From the NCBI GenBank assembly GCA_032124675.1, contig JAQBDA010000196.1, positions 1 through 64,000 on the forward strand: 64,000 nt of DNA, written 5' to 3'. The position numbers and the translations under genes are program-made. Source of the stretch: JAQBDA01 sp032124675 (GTDB taxonomy: Bacteria; Chloroflexota; Anaerolineae; Anaerolineales; UBA4823). The notes under the pieces were generated by a model. That model made no database searches and was not told the DNA's origin. It saw only the letters and a program-made list of their open reading frames with translations. Position 1 is the stretch's first letter, and each line of letters starts with the position of its first letter. Of this stretch, positions 8,626 to 15,978 are shown one piece after another.

Positions 8626-9168
8626 ATGACAACCGAACAATCATTGCTGCAGCGAGCACAGCACTACGATCTCGATGCTCTTGCCCAAATCTATGACAAG
8701 TACAGTCCGGGATTGTATCGTTATGCAATGCGCTTGGTGGGCGATGAGGATCTGGCGGAAGATTGCGTAGCCGATACCTTCGATCGTTTCTTGACTGTCT
8801 TGAAGGGTGGGCGAGGACCCGAGCGCTACCTGCAGGCATATCTGTACCGGGTTGCGCATAACTGGATCACAGATTACTACCGCCGCCAGCCACCGCCATC
8901 GCTGCCGTTGGAACCGGACAGGCAGCATAATCCCGGCGCTGACCCGCAGCAGGTTCTGGCAAAGCAAGCCGAAGCAGAAAGGGTGCGGGATGCCCTGCGC
9001 CTGCTGACGCCCGATCAACGCCAGGTGGTTGTGCTGAAGTATCTAGAGGATTGGGAGAACAAAGACATCGCCGCAGCAGTCGATAAACAAATCGGTGCCG
9101 TGAAAGCTCTGCAGCACCGCGCATTGAGGAGTATGAGGCGGATTTTGATGAAGGAAGAAGTATTATGA
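8626..9168 (+). CDS. ECF-type RNA polymerase sigma-70 factor (pair 1)
   Basis: A 180-residue ECF sigma factor. Region 2 spans IYDKYSPGLYRYAMRLVGDEDLAEDCVADTF through YLYRVAHNWITDYYRR. Region 4 spans LRLLTPDQRQVVVLKYLEDWENKDIAAAV with the helix-turn-helix KQIGAVKALQHRALRSMRR. An ATG follows GGAGA by a normal distance. It is translationally coupled (ATGA, 4-base overlap) to a DUF5667 membrane protein that may act as its regulator. Two further sigma/DUF5667 pairs follow, and this one is the most divergent of the three. Confidence 0.93.
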   Translation: MTTEQSLLQRAQHYDLDALAQIYDKYSPGLYRYAMRLVGDEDLAEDCVADTFDRFLTVLKGGRGPERYLQAYLYRVAHNWITDYYRRQPPPSLPLEPDRQHNPGADPQQVLAKQAEAERVRDALRLLTPDQRQVVVLKYLEDWENKDIAAAVDKQIGAVKALQHRALRSMRRILMKEEVL

Positions 9169-10391
9169 ACTTGCAGGATGATGAAATGAGAAGGGAATTC
9201 GATGAGCTGCTCGAGCCGCTGCGCCAGATGCCGCAGCTCAGTCAACATGGCCTGGCTGCCGGGCGAAAGGCTTTCCTGGCAAAAGCAGAAGTGCTCTCTG
9301 CAGAGATTTCTCCGCCAGTACCCGTATCCGAAACGCCCTTTCGGCGTCTTAATGGGTGGATTTCAGGAATTATTAACCCATTTAGAAGAAAGGAGCGTGT
9401 TCGAATGTTCAGCATACTGACAGCATTGGTAGTGGCGGTAGCAGTTGTGTTCGGCGGGGCAGGAGCCACCGCCTACGCTGCTCAGGAGAGCCTGCCTGAC
9501 CAGGCACTTTACCCTGTCAAGATCTATACAGAGGAGCTGCGCCTGAATCTGGCTGCAGACCCGGAGGGGCAGATTAACTTACTGCTCAATTTTGCCGACC
9601 AGCGCGTGGATGAGATAGCGGCATTGTTGTCGAAAGGCGAACCAGTATCTCAGGAGGTGCAGGAGCGCTTCCAGCAGCAGATGGAAAATACCCTGAAGGT
9701 CGCGGCCGGGCTTGACGATGAAAATATGGTCAAGTACATGGCGATGATCCAGCTCAGGGCGTACCAGCAGCTGCGGATCATGGAGCAGGTGCAGCTCAAG
9801 AACCCGGGTCAGGGTGTTATGACTCAGCATCGTGTGCAAGCGGTTATCCGCGAACAACTGGGGCTGCTAATGCTGGGTCTACAGGACCCCCAGGAGTTCA
9901 AGCATCAGTTTCAGCACGGGTTCCAGCACCAGATTCAGTATCACCAGGGTATATCGGGCACGATCACTGGCACTCTGCCTGTGACCGGGACGTTTGGCAC
10001 CCAGAACCAGTTCCAGTATCAGCATCAATTCCAAAACCACTTTGGTATATCAGGCACGATCACCGGAACGGTTCCAATTACGGATACACCCGGGATGCAG
10101 TATGGTCCATACGGTCCTGCTGGAGACCATTATCAGCCCGGTCCGGATGCAGGCCCAGGAGCTGGCCCCGGACCTGGTGGGGAGGATGGTGGCTCCGAGA
10201 CACCTCCTGATCCGGGTTCTGGTGGCGACAATGGGAATAGCAGTGGACCAACCAACGTCCGGGATGACCACCACTCCAGTGACAATGATAATGGCGGCAG
10301 TTCTGATAATGGAGGCGGCTCAGACAATGGTGGCAGCTCTGGTGGCGACAACGGAGGTGGCAATGGAGGTGGCAACGGAGGCGGAAACTAA
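9165..10391 (+). CDS. DUF5667 membrane protein with Gln/His and Gly/Asn-rich tail (pair 1)
   Basis: A 408-residue protein. Residues 1-80 are cytoplasmic (EFDELLEPLRQMPQLS), one membrane helix lies at about 82-105, and an extracytoplasmic DUF5667 domain follows (SLPDQALYPVKIYTEELRL ... QRVDEIAALL). After about residue 245 the sequence becomes low complexity: Gln/His/Phe-rich repeats containing ISGTITGT twice, then a Gly/Asn/Ser/Asp-rich tail. The 4-base overlap with the sigma gene suggests an anti-sigma or regulator role; this is inferred from gene order, as DUF5667 has no established function known to me. A strong terminator at 10424-10456 closes the unit. Confidence 0.78.
   Translation: MNLQDDEMRREFDELLEPLRQMPQLSQHGLAAGRKAFLAKAEVLSAEISPPVPVSETPFRRLNGWISGIINPFRRKERVRMFSILTALVVAVAVVFGGAGATAYAAQESLPDQALYPVKIYTEELRLNLAADPEGQINLLLNFADQRVDEIAALLSKGEPVSQEVQERFQQQMENTLKVAAGLDDENMVKYMAMIQLRAYQQLRIMEQVQLKNPGQGVMTQHRVQAVIREQLGLLMLGLQDPQEFKHQFQHGFQHQIQYHQGISGTITGTLPVTGTFGTQNQFQYQHQFQNHFGISGTITGTVPITDTPGMQYGPYGPAGDHYQPGPDAGPGAGPGPGGEDGGSETPPDPGSGGDNGNSSGPTNVRDDHHSSDNDNGGSSDNGGGSDNGGSSGGDNGGGNGGGNGGGN
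9918..10391 (+). repeat. Coding low-complexity repeats (QHQ/ISGTITGT, then Gly/Asn/Ser tail)
   Basis: In-frame repetitive DNA in the 3' end of the first DUF5667 gene. Two copies of a block encoding Gln/His-rich sequence followed by ISGTITGT lie at about 9918-10090. GGTGGC/GGAGGT-type short repeats run to the stop codon. This looks like a flexible surface or cell-wall-spanning tail, not a mobile element. Confidence 0.7.
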
Positions 10392-10423
10392 TTTAGCCCC
10401 CTGCACATAAAATTCTGTTACCA

Positions 10424-10456
10424 ACAGGCAGGTCGTAAAAGACCTGCCTGTTTTTC
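10424..10456 (+). terminator. Intrinsic terminator after sigma/DUF5667 pair 1
   Basis: Perfect 11-bp stem ACAGGCAGGTC / GACCTGCCTGT with loop GTAAAA, followed by TTTTT. It lies 33 bases after the stop codon of the DUF5667 gene and before the second sigma gene. Confidence 0.9.
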
Positions 10457-10593
10457 TGTACTAACCTTCCAATTATGAAAAGTTCGATCCTGTAAGGGAT
10501 TCGATCTGGATTGTTTGATATCATTGCTAGCGCGTGTATCATCGTGATAACCCAGTGAAAATTTGTTATGATACGTCAAGAAGGTAATTTTTG

Positions 10594-11190
10594 ATGTCCA
10601 ATTCGCCTGGTGTTGAAGATCATCAGGATCTTGAAGATCTCCAACGCATTGAAGACCGTCAGTGGCTGAGTTCAGCTAAGGACGGGGATGCCGAGGCGTT
10701 TGGCAGGCTGTACGAGCGGTACGCCGACCGGGTGTTCCGCTACCTGTTCTCGCATCTGGATAACCGCCTGGATGCCGAGGACATCACTGAAGACGTCTTC
10801 TTGAGGGTATGGAGATCGTTGCCCAACTACCGCGAGCAGGGCGTGCCGTTCCTGGCGTTCCTGTTTCGCATCGCGCGCAATGCCCTGATCGATCACTACC
10901 GGCGCTCGAACCCGGTTAAGGGGCAGGTGTCGATCGATGATATGTCACTGCGTGATAACCGTCCCGGGCCTGGGGAATCGGCATTATCCAGTCTGGAACG
11001 TGAAGAGCTGCGCGCCTCATTGGAGCAGCTGCGCGATGATTACCGGACTGTGCTGGTCCTGCGATTTTTGAGCGAACTATCACCACACGAGACGGCGGAG
11101 GTCATGGGGCGCACGCCAGGAGCGGTTCGGGTGCTGCAGCACCGGGCGCTGGCCTCGCTGCGGACGATGCTTGACGGGAGTCTCAGGTAA
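10594..11190 (+). CDS. ECF-type RNA polymerase sigma-70 factor (pair 2)
   Basis: A 198-residue ECF sigma factor. Region 2 includes LYERYADRVFRYLFSHLDNRLDAEDITEDVFLRVWRSL and FRIARNALIDHYRRS. Region 4 includes LRDDYRTVLVLRFLSELSPHETAEVMGRTPGAVRVLQHRALASLR. The ATG at 10594 follows AAGAAGG; a TTG directly before it at 10591 is less likely. It is nearly identical through its core to the sigma factor at 12809-13420, so the two arose by duplication. The acidic N-terminal extension (residues 1-30, QDLEDLQRIEDRQ) is variable. It is followed 2 bases later by its DUF5667 partner. Confidence 0.94.
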   Translation: MSNSPGVEDHQDLEDLQRIEDRQWLSSAKDGDAEAFGRLYERYADRVFRYLFSHLDNRLDAEDITEDVFLRVWRSLPNYREQGVPFLAFLFRIARNALIDHYRRSNPVKGQVSIDDMSLRDNRPGPGESALSSLEREELRASLEQLRDDYRTVLVLRFLSELSPHETAEVMGRTPGAVRVLQHRALASLRTMLDGSLR

Positions 11191-11192
11191 TC

Positions 11193-12563
11193 ATGTCTGC
11201 GCACAATGAAGACTTCGAACTGATCCTGCAGCATAGCCTGGAGAAGATCCAGAGCGGGCAGGCGACGCTGGAAGGGGTGCTCGAACAGCATCCTGACCTG
11301 GCGGACGAGCTGCGCCCGCTACTGGAGACTGCGCTGTGGTTCCGCATGCGCAAGGCAACCGTGGACCCGCGGCCGGGATTTGTGGCGGCCTCACAGCGGC
11401 GTCTGGTGGAGCAGATCAAGCAGGAGCAGGCAGCCAGGTCTGAGCCTTTGTATTTAGGCGGGGTGAGTGTAATTAAGCAGTTCTTCGAGGGACTGACCGC
11501 CCGGCGATTGGCGTTCCAGATGGCGGTGGTCATTATACTGGCGGCTGGGTTGGTGGCAGGGGGGGCCGGGGTAGGACGAATGGCGAGCTCTGCACTGCCA
11601 GGAGAGCCATTATACGGGGTGAAGATCGCAATGGAAGATGCCAGTCTGGCGCTTCAGGGGGACCATGCGGCCAGAGCGGAGCTGCACATGCGCTACGCAC
11701 AGCGGCGGCTGGATGAGATCCGGGCTTTGGCAGCTGAGAACCGGCTGGATGAGATTGCAGATGCGGTGGTGATGTACGAGGAGCACATCAACCAGGCGAT
11801 CCGGTATATGCTCGCCGTAAAGGGCTTGGACCAGGGACGGGCGAACGAGCTGGCATTAAGCTTGCATGCCATGCTGGTAAGGAATATCAGCCTGCTCCAG
11901 CAGTTGGCAGGGACGTCTTCAGAGGGAGTTGGAGAACAGATCGAGCGTGTGCTGCTGGTATCGGCGGGGATTGTCGATCTGTTGGGGAACAGCGTGGCAG
12001 ATATCCCATTGCCGCCGATCTTCACCGCCACACCGACCTCCGTGCCCTCCACGGAGCCTGGGAATACGCCAGCTGCCCTAGATCCCACACCGATCCCGGC
12101 CGCGACGGGTACACCTCTCCCGCCTCCTGCTCCTACTCGGGCAGCCTCGCCAACTACCCCGGCGACTGCAGCCTGGAGTGCGACACCGACGGAGCGGGTG
12201 ATCCTGACGCCGGTTCCTTCAGCGAGCTCAACACCGAAGCGCAAGCCAGACCGCCAGCCGACGGCAACGATGCCTGTAGTGAATACTCAGGTGCCCACCC
12301 ATACTCCACCACCTAGCGCAACGATGACATCCACGGCGCAGCCCTCCCAGACATTGACTGCGTCTGCCAGCCCGACAGCTTCACCAAGCCACACCCCGAC
12401 GGTTACAACCACGCCAACCTACACCAGCACGGCTACCACTGTCCCTTCCCCGACATCGTCGCCGACATCGTCGCCGACCGATACTCCGACCGCGACCCAG
12501 ATCACGCCCGAGCCCATCGAGACCCCTACGCCGCTGCCTCCTCCTCCGGGCTCCCTTCCATAA
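11193..12563 (+). CDS. DUF5667 membrane protein with Thr/Pro-rich tail (pair 2)
   Basis: A 456-residue protein. The cytoplasmic N-terminus (DFELILQHSLEKIQSGQATLEGVLEQHPDLADELRPLLE) looks like a short helical regulator region. One membrane helix lies at about 110-130 (FQMAVVIILAAGLVAGGAGV). Then comes the DUF5667 domain (LPGEPLYGVKIAMEDASLAL ... MRYAQRRLDEIRALAAENRLDEI ... MYEEHINQAIRYM). From about residue 275 to the end it is almost pure Thr/Pro/Ser/Ala. The arrangement fits a membrane-anchored sigma regulator whose outer domain extends through or reports on the cell envelope (inference). The N-terminal 270 residues closely match the protein at 13429-14619, while the tails differ completely. 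Confidence 0.8.
   Translation: MSAHNEDFELILQHSLEKIQSGQATLEGVLEQHPDLADELRPLLETALWFRMRKATVDPRPGFVAASQRRLVEQIKQEQAARSEPLYLGGVSVIKQFFEGLTARRLAFQMAVVIILAAGLVAGGAGVGRMASSALPGEPLYGVKIAMEDASLALQGDHAARAELHMRYAQRRLDEIRALAAENRLDEIADAVVMYEEHINQAIRYMLAVKGLDQGRANELALSLHAMLVRNISLLQQLAGTSSEGVGEQIERVLLVSAGIVDLLGNSVADIPLPPIFTATPTSVPSTEPGNTPAALDPTPIPAATGTPLPPPAPTRAASPTTPATAAWSATPTERVILTPVPSASSTPKRKPDRQPTATMPVVNTQVPTHTPPPSATMTSTAQPSQTLTASASPTASPSHTPTVTTTPTYTSTATTVPSPTSSPTSSPTDTPTATQITPEPIETPTPLPPPPGSLP
12015..12560 (+). repeat. Coding Thr/Pro-rich low-complexity tract
   Basis: The 3' end of the second DUF5667 gene encodes short, irregular T-P and T-P-T-S units over about 180 residues. It is in frame and uninterrupted, and ends in a poly-Pro stretch. 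It probably encodes an extended extracytoplasmic stalk, possibly glycosylated. Confidence 0.75.
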
Positions 12564-12671
12564 GCCAACTATCCAATATGAATTCGGGATAAGGTAGTTC
12601 TGGGATTCATACAACGCCGGAGCCGCCTGGACCATTCCATATTCTCCAAACTGCCCAACTTATATTATTAT

Positions 12672-12730
12672 AGGAGTTACACAGTTCGGGAAAAATGCTC
12701 ACTACCCTCCCTACCAACTGTGTAAGTCCT
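12672..12730. promoter_or_regulatory. Imperfect inverted repeat upstream of sigma gene 3
   Basis: AGGAGTTACACAGTT at 12672-12686 and AACTGTGTAAGTCCT at 12716-12730 are inverted copies with 14 of 15 bases paired and a 29-base spacer. A/T-rich flanks can extend the pairing. It lies in the 245-base gap between pair 2 and pair 3, about 80 bases before the sigma start. It could be an operator or a hairpin; no T-run follows directly, so it is a poor terminator. Confidence 0.5.
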
Positions 12731-12808
12731 CTATTATTAAGGTTGGGTAAAGGCGATAATGAATTTCGTAACAATTTATGAAGGGGTTCGTTATTAAGGT
12801 TAGCGTTG

Positions 12809-13420
12809 ATGTCTGAGTTTGATGAGGTCGGCGGTAATCTATCCGATGGCGACAATCAACTTGTTGACGACAATCAACCAGACGATGACCATCAACTGCT
12901 GTTGGCTGCAAAGGACGGTGATACCGAGGCTTTCGGGATATTATACGAGCGGTATGCCGACCGGATATTTCTTTATTTGTTTGGGCGTGTGAACAACCGC
13001 CTGGATGCCGAGGATATCACTGAAGATGTCTTCTTGAGGGTCTGGAGATCGCTGCCCAACTACCGTGAGCAAGGGGTGCCATTTCTGGCATATCTGTTCA
13101 GCATAGCACGCAACGCCCTGATCGACCACTACCGGCGCTCAGGGCAGGTAAAAGGTCAGGTGTCCATCGATGATCTGTCGCTGCCGGATCACAGTCCAGG
13201 ACCAGGGGAGTCAGCATTGTCTAATTCGGAGCGGGAGGAACTGAGGGCGAAGTTGGAGCAGCTGCGAGATGATTATAGGACCGTTCTGGAGCTGCGGTTC
13301 CTTGCTGGTCTCTCGCCGGATGAGACGGCGGAGGTCATGGGGCGCACTTCGGGAGCGATACGGGTGCTGCAGCACCGGGCGCTGGCAGCACTGCGAGTGG
13401 TACTTGAAGGAAGTCAATAG
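12809..13420 (+). CDS. ECF-type RNA polymerase sigma-70 factor (pair 3)
   Basis: A 203-residue ECF sigma factor. Region 2 includes LYERYADRIFLYLFGRVNNRLDAEDITEDVFLRVWRSLPNYR and FSIARNALIDHYRRS. Region 4 includes LRDDYRTVLELRFLAGLSPDETAEVMGRTSGAIRVLQHRALAALR. It is a close paralogue of the sigma factor at 10594. The N-terminal extension is again acidic and Asp/Gln-rich (residues 1-35). The ATG at 12809 is chosen over the TTG three bases earlier. Its DUF5667 partner follows after 8 bases. Confidence 0.94.
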   Translation: MSEFDEVGGNLSDGDNQLVDDNQPDDDHQLLLAAKDGDTEAFGILYERYADRIFLYLFGRVNNRLDAEDITEDVFLRVWRSLPNYREQGVPFLAYLFSIARNALIDHYRRSGQVKGQVSIDDLSLPDHSPGPGESALSNSEREELRAKLEQLRDDYRTVLELRFLAGLSPDETAEVMGRTSGAIRVLQHRALAALRVVLEGSQ

Positions 13421-13428
13421 GTAGTTAT

Positions 13429-14619
13429 ATGTCTGCGCACAAGGGCGACATCGAGCTGATCCTGCAGGAGAGCCTGGAGCAGATCCAGAGCGGGCAGGCC
13501 ACGCTGGAAGGGATTCTGGAACAGCATCCCAACCGGGCGGACGAGCTGCGCCCGCTGCTGGAGACTGCGCTATGGCTCCGGGTGCGCAGGGCGACGCTGG
13601 ACCCGCGGCCTGGGTTTGTCAGGGCTTCTCGGCGGCGGGTGCTGGAGCAGGTCCGGCAGGAGCAGGCAGACAGGGCGGTGCCTGTCTACTCGCGCGGGGT
13701 TATCGCGCTCGGACAATTCTTCCAGGTGCTCACCACGCAGCGGCGGCTTGCATTCCAGTATGCAGTAGTCCTCGTGCTGGCTTTGGCGATGGTAGCAGGC
13801 AGCGCAGGGGTTGCACGGGGAGCGCAGAGTTCGCTGCCGGGAGACCCATTATACGGGGTGAAGATCGTAATGGAAAATGCCAGCCTGGCGCTGGCGGGCG
13901 ACCAGGCGGAAAAGGTGGAGCTACACATCCGCTACGCACAGCGGCGGCTGGAGGAGATCCAGGCGCTGGTCGCCGCCAACCGGCAGGAAGAAATCCCTGG
14001 AGTGGTTGTGATGTACGAGGAGCACATCAACCAGGCGATCCGGCACATGATCGCTGTGCAGGGAACCGACCAGGAGCGGGCGAACCAGCTCGCGATCCGC
14101 CTGCATGCGATGATGGAAAGGGATGTTGGGCTGTTCCAGCTTCTGGCAGAGACGGCCTCGGAGGGGGTTGGAGAGCAGATCGAGAGGGTGCTGCTGGTGT
14201 CGGCGGGTGTTGTGGATTTGCTAGAGGAAACCGTGGCAGATATCCCCCTGCCGGCGATTGCTATCTATACGCCAACCGTACTGCCTGCATCCCTGACCCC
14301 AATTGCTACCCAGGAAGAAGTCGCCATTGCGACCATTGCCCCAACCGCCACTGCGACTGCACTGCCATCGGCAATTCCCAGTATGGCAGCCACCACCCTG
14401 GTTGCACCTGTAGCTGAGCTTACGGTTACGACTACCCCGACAGCAAAGCTTACGGTTGTCGCGGTTGAAGATGATGAAGATGTCAAACCGACCAAGACTC
14501 CCAAGCCAACAAAAACTCCCAAGCCGAAGAAAGACAAAGATAAAGACAAAGACAAAGACAAAGACAAAGACCTGCCTGTACCTACCCGCAGACCTGTTAA
14601 GCCACCCAATGACCGGTAA
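13429..14619 (+). CDS. DUF5667 membrane protein with Lys-Asp repeat tail (pair 3)
   Basis: A 396-residue protein with the same plan as the protein at 11193. The N-terminus reads DIELILQESLEQIQSGQATLEGILEQHP. One membrane helix lies at about residues 108-130 (LAFQYAVVLVLALAMVAGSAGV). The DUF5667 domain follows (LPGDPLYGVKIVMENASLAL ... RRLEEIQALVAANRQEEI ... MYEEHINQAIRHM). The tail is Ala/Thr/Pro-rich, then acidic, then contains two KPTKTPKP-like units and seven Lys-Asp repeats near the C-terminus. The charged tail contrasts with the neutral tail of pair 2, so the duplicated proteins diverged mostly outside the membrane. Confidence 0.8.
   Translation: MSAHKGDIELILQESLEQIQSGQATLEGILEQHPNRADELRPLLETALWLRVRRATLDPRPGFVRASRRRVLEQVRQEQADRAVPVYSRGVIALGQFFQVLTTQRRLAFQYAVVLVLALAMVAGSAGVARGAQSSLPGDPLYGVKIVMENASLALAGDQAEKVELHIRYAQRRLEEIQALVAANRQEEIPGVVVMYEEHINQAIRHMIAVQGTDQERANQLAIRLHAMMERDVGLFQLLAETASEGVGEQIERVLLVSAGVVDLLEETVADIPLPAIAIYTPTVLPASLTPIATQEEVAIATIAPTATATALPSAIPSMAATTLVAPVAELTVTTTPTAKLTVVAVEDDEDVKPTKTPKPTKTPKPKKDKDKDKDKDKDKDLPVPTRRPVKPPNDR
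14530..14571 (+). repeat. Tandem hexamer repeat (AAAGAC)7, coding
   Basis: Seven head-to-tail copies of AAAGAC, one with a C-to-T change (AAAGAT), encode (Lys-Asp)7 at the end of the third DUF5667 protein. Because the unit is six bases, copy-number change by slippage would keep the frame and alter only the tail length. Confidence 0.9.
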
Positions 14620-14747
14620 TATCAGATTTGTTAGGTGATCGCAGCAATCAGAGAATGCCTTAGCAAGGGCGAAATGTTAAGACAAAATTAACGGCATTTT
14701 TACGCCTTTTTACAACAAACTGTAACAAAATAGGCATAGCTACGTTT

Positions 14748-14793
14748 ATTGTGATGAGCGGCTACGCTGTTTTTTTGTGCTATTCATCACAAT
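14748..14793. promoter_or_regulatory. Inverted repeat upstream of the TadE/G-like gene cluster
   Basis: ATTGTGATGA at 14748-14757 and TCATCACAAT at 14784-14793 form a perfect 10-bp inverted repeat with a 26-base spacer that contains a run of seven T. TTTATTGTG is also repeated directly (about 14745-14753 and 14793-14801). It sits in the 222-base gap before the TadE-like gene at 14848. It could be a regulator site or an RNA hairpin. Confidence 0.5.
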
Positions 14794-14847
14794 TTATTGT
14801 GTACAAACAGGTAAAAAGGCAATAAATATTGATGAAAGCAGGTGGAT

Positions 14848-15960
14848 ATGGCAAGGATTGATTTATTCTTAAGACCAAAAAATAACCCACAGGAGAAGGC
14901 TCAGGGCATGGTTGAGTTTGCCCTGATATTGCCGCTTCTGCTGTTGGTGATTTTGGGGCTTATCGAAGCCGGCCGCCTGCTGTTCATCTATAGCGCGGTT
15001 TCCACTGCCAGCCGGGAGGCAGCCCGCTACGGGGCGGCTGCAGGAAATGTAGGTGGAAATATCCCGCATTTCAAGGATTGCACTGGCATTATGGCTTCCG
15101 CCATACGTGTCGGCAGCCTGGTCACCGTTCAGCAAAATGACATAACCATTAATTATGATCATGGTCCGGACACTACGGTGTTTGCAACATCCTGCCCTGC
15201 ACTTGACCCGAATGCTGTTCATGGTGCAGATCGTATTATCGTTTCGGTAACAGCCCCTTATCAGCCTATCGTACCCCTGGTCAACCTGCCGGCATTTCCA
15301 ATTTCTTCAACCACCTCTCGTACCATCATAAAGGATGTAACCATCGTGGGGACACCTCCAACGCCGTTCCCGACTAATACATCCACGCCTACAATCACGC
15401 CTACACCGACCAATACCGCAACACCGACCAATACTGCCACGCCTACCAACACTGCGACAAACACACCCACTTCTACCAGTACACCCACAGCGACCCTTGG
15501 TCCATCAATGACACCCACTCTGACGAATACGCCCACCCCTACCAGCACGCCCACCCCTACTTATACTTATACACCTTCTCCGACTCCATCCTGCCCGCAG
15601 GGTTCTTTGATAGCGCAGGTTGACCCCAACAATAAGAAAATGCGCTGGACGGTGACCTATCCAGACTACAGTGTGCCGATCGGTGTGACCCAGATCTATG
15701 TGGAGTGGCCAACCACCGGCAACAACCCGCTGAAATCGATCACCTTCGTCGGCATCGATGAATCGCCTCCCTCAGGTCAATCCTGGCTGCCGCCATCTAT
15801 AACACGCAACCCAGGTTGGCTCGGTACATTCAGCCAGGCGCAGGAAGACCTGACGCTGACCTTCAATGGCAAGATGTCTACCGGGGTCTACCATATCGAG
15901 TTGACCTTCGATCGCCCATATTGCCAGGTGATCAGCATCGACTATCCATTTATCCAGTGA
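14848..15960 (+). CDS. TadE-like pseudopilin protein with long Thr/Pro repeat linker
   Basis: A 370-residue protein. The N-terminus carries the TadE signature: a Glu-containing pre-helix motif (AQGMVEFALILP), a membrane helix (LLLLVILGLIEAGRLLFIY) and ASREAARYGA. Residues about 170-250 are Thr/Pro repeats of the PTNTATPTNTAT type. The C-terminal 120 residues form a separate, probably all-beta, extracellular domain with two Cys. TadE proteins are minor pseudopilins of tight-adherence/Flp pili, but long PT linkers and an extra domain are unusual for them and suggest a secreted or surface adhesin-like product. The ATG at 14848 is chosen; an in-frame GTG lies 6 bases upstream. No tadA/B/C ATPase or platform gene lies in the window. 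Confidence 0.8.
   Translation: MARIDLFLRPKNNPQEKAQGMVEFALILPLLLLVILGLIEAGRLLFIYSAVSTASREAARYGAAAGNVGGNIPHFKDCTGIMASAIRVGSLVTVQQNDITINYDHGPDTTVFATSCPALDPNAVHGADRIIVSVTAPYQPIVPLVNLPAFPISSTTSRTIIKDVTIVGTPPTPFPTNTSTPTITPTPTNTATPTNTATPTNTATNTPTSTSTPTATLGPSMTPTLTNTPTPTSTPTPTYTYTPSPTPSCPQGSLIAQVDPNNKKMRWTVTYPDYSVPIGVTQIYVEWPTTGNNPLKSITFVGIDESPPSGQSWLPPSITRNPGWLGTFSQAQEDLTLTFNGKMSTGVYHIELTFDRPYCQVISIDYPFIQ
15355..15593 (+). repeat. Coding PTNTAT/PTSTPT tandem repeats
   Basis: About 80 codons made of repeated CC(T/G)AC(C/A)AATAC(C/T)GC(A/C)AC-type units in frame within the TadE-like gene. The units are short and degenerate, and they encode protein, so this is not a CRISPR array. Confidence 0.85.
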
Positions 15961-15978
15961 TGCCAGTGGAGTAAACCC

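Noticed and set aside
11693..12244. 183-residue minus-strand Gly/Val-rich frame
   Set aside because: Antisense of the Thr/Pro-rich tract, which naturally gives Gly/Val on the other strand.
13572..14417. 281-residue plus-strand frame in another phase
   Set aside because: Overlaps the third DUF5667 gene out of phase; its Gly/Ala/Arg composition comes from the GC-rich codons of the true frame.
15355..15593. Possible CRISPR array in the repeated region
   Set aside because: The repeats are short, degenerate, have no unique spacers, and encode an in-frame PTNTAT linker.
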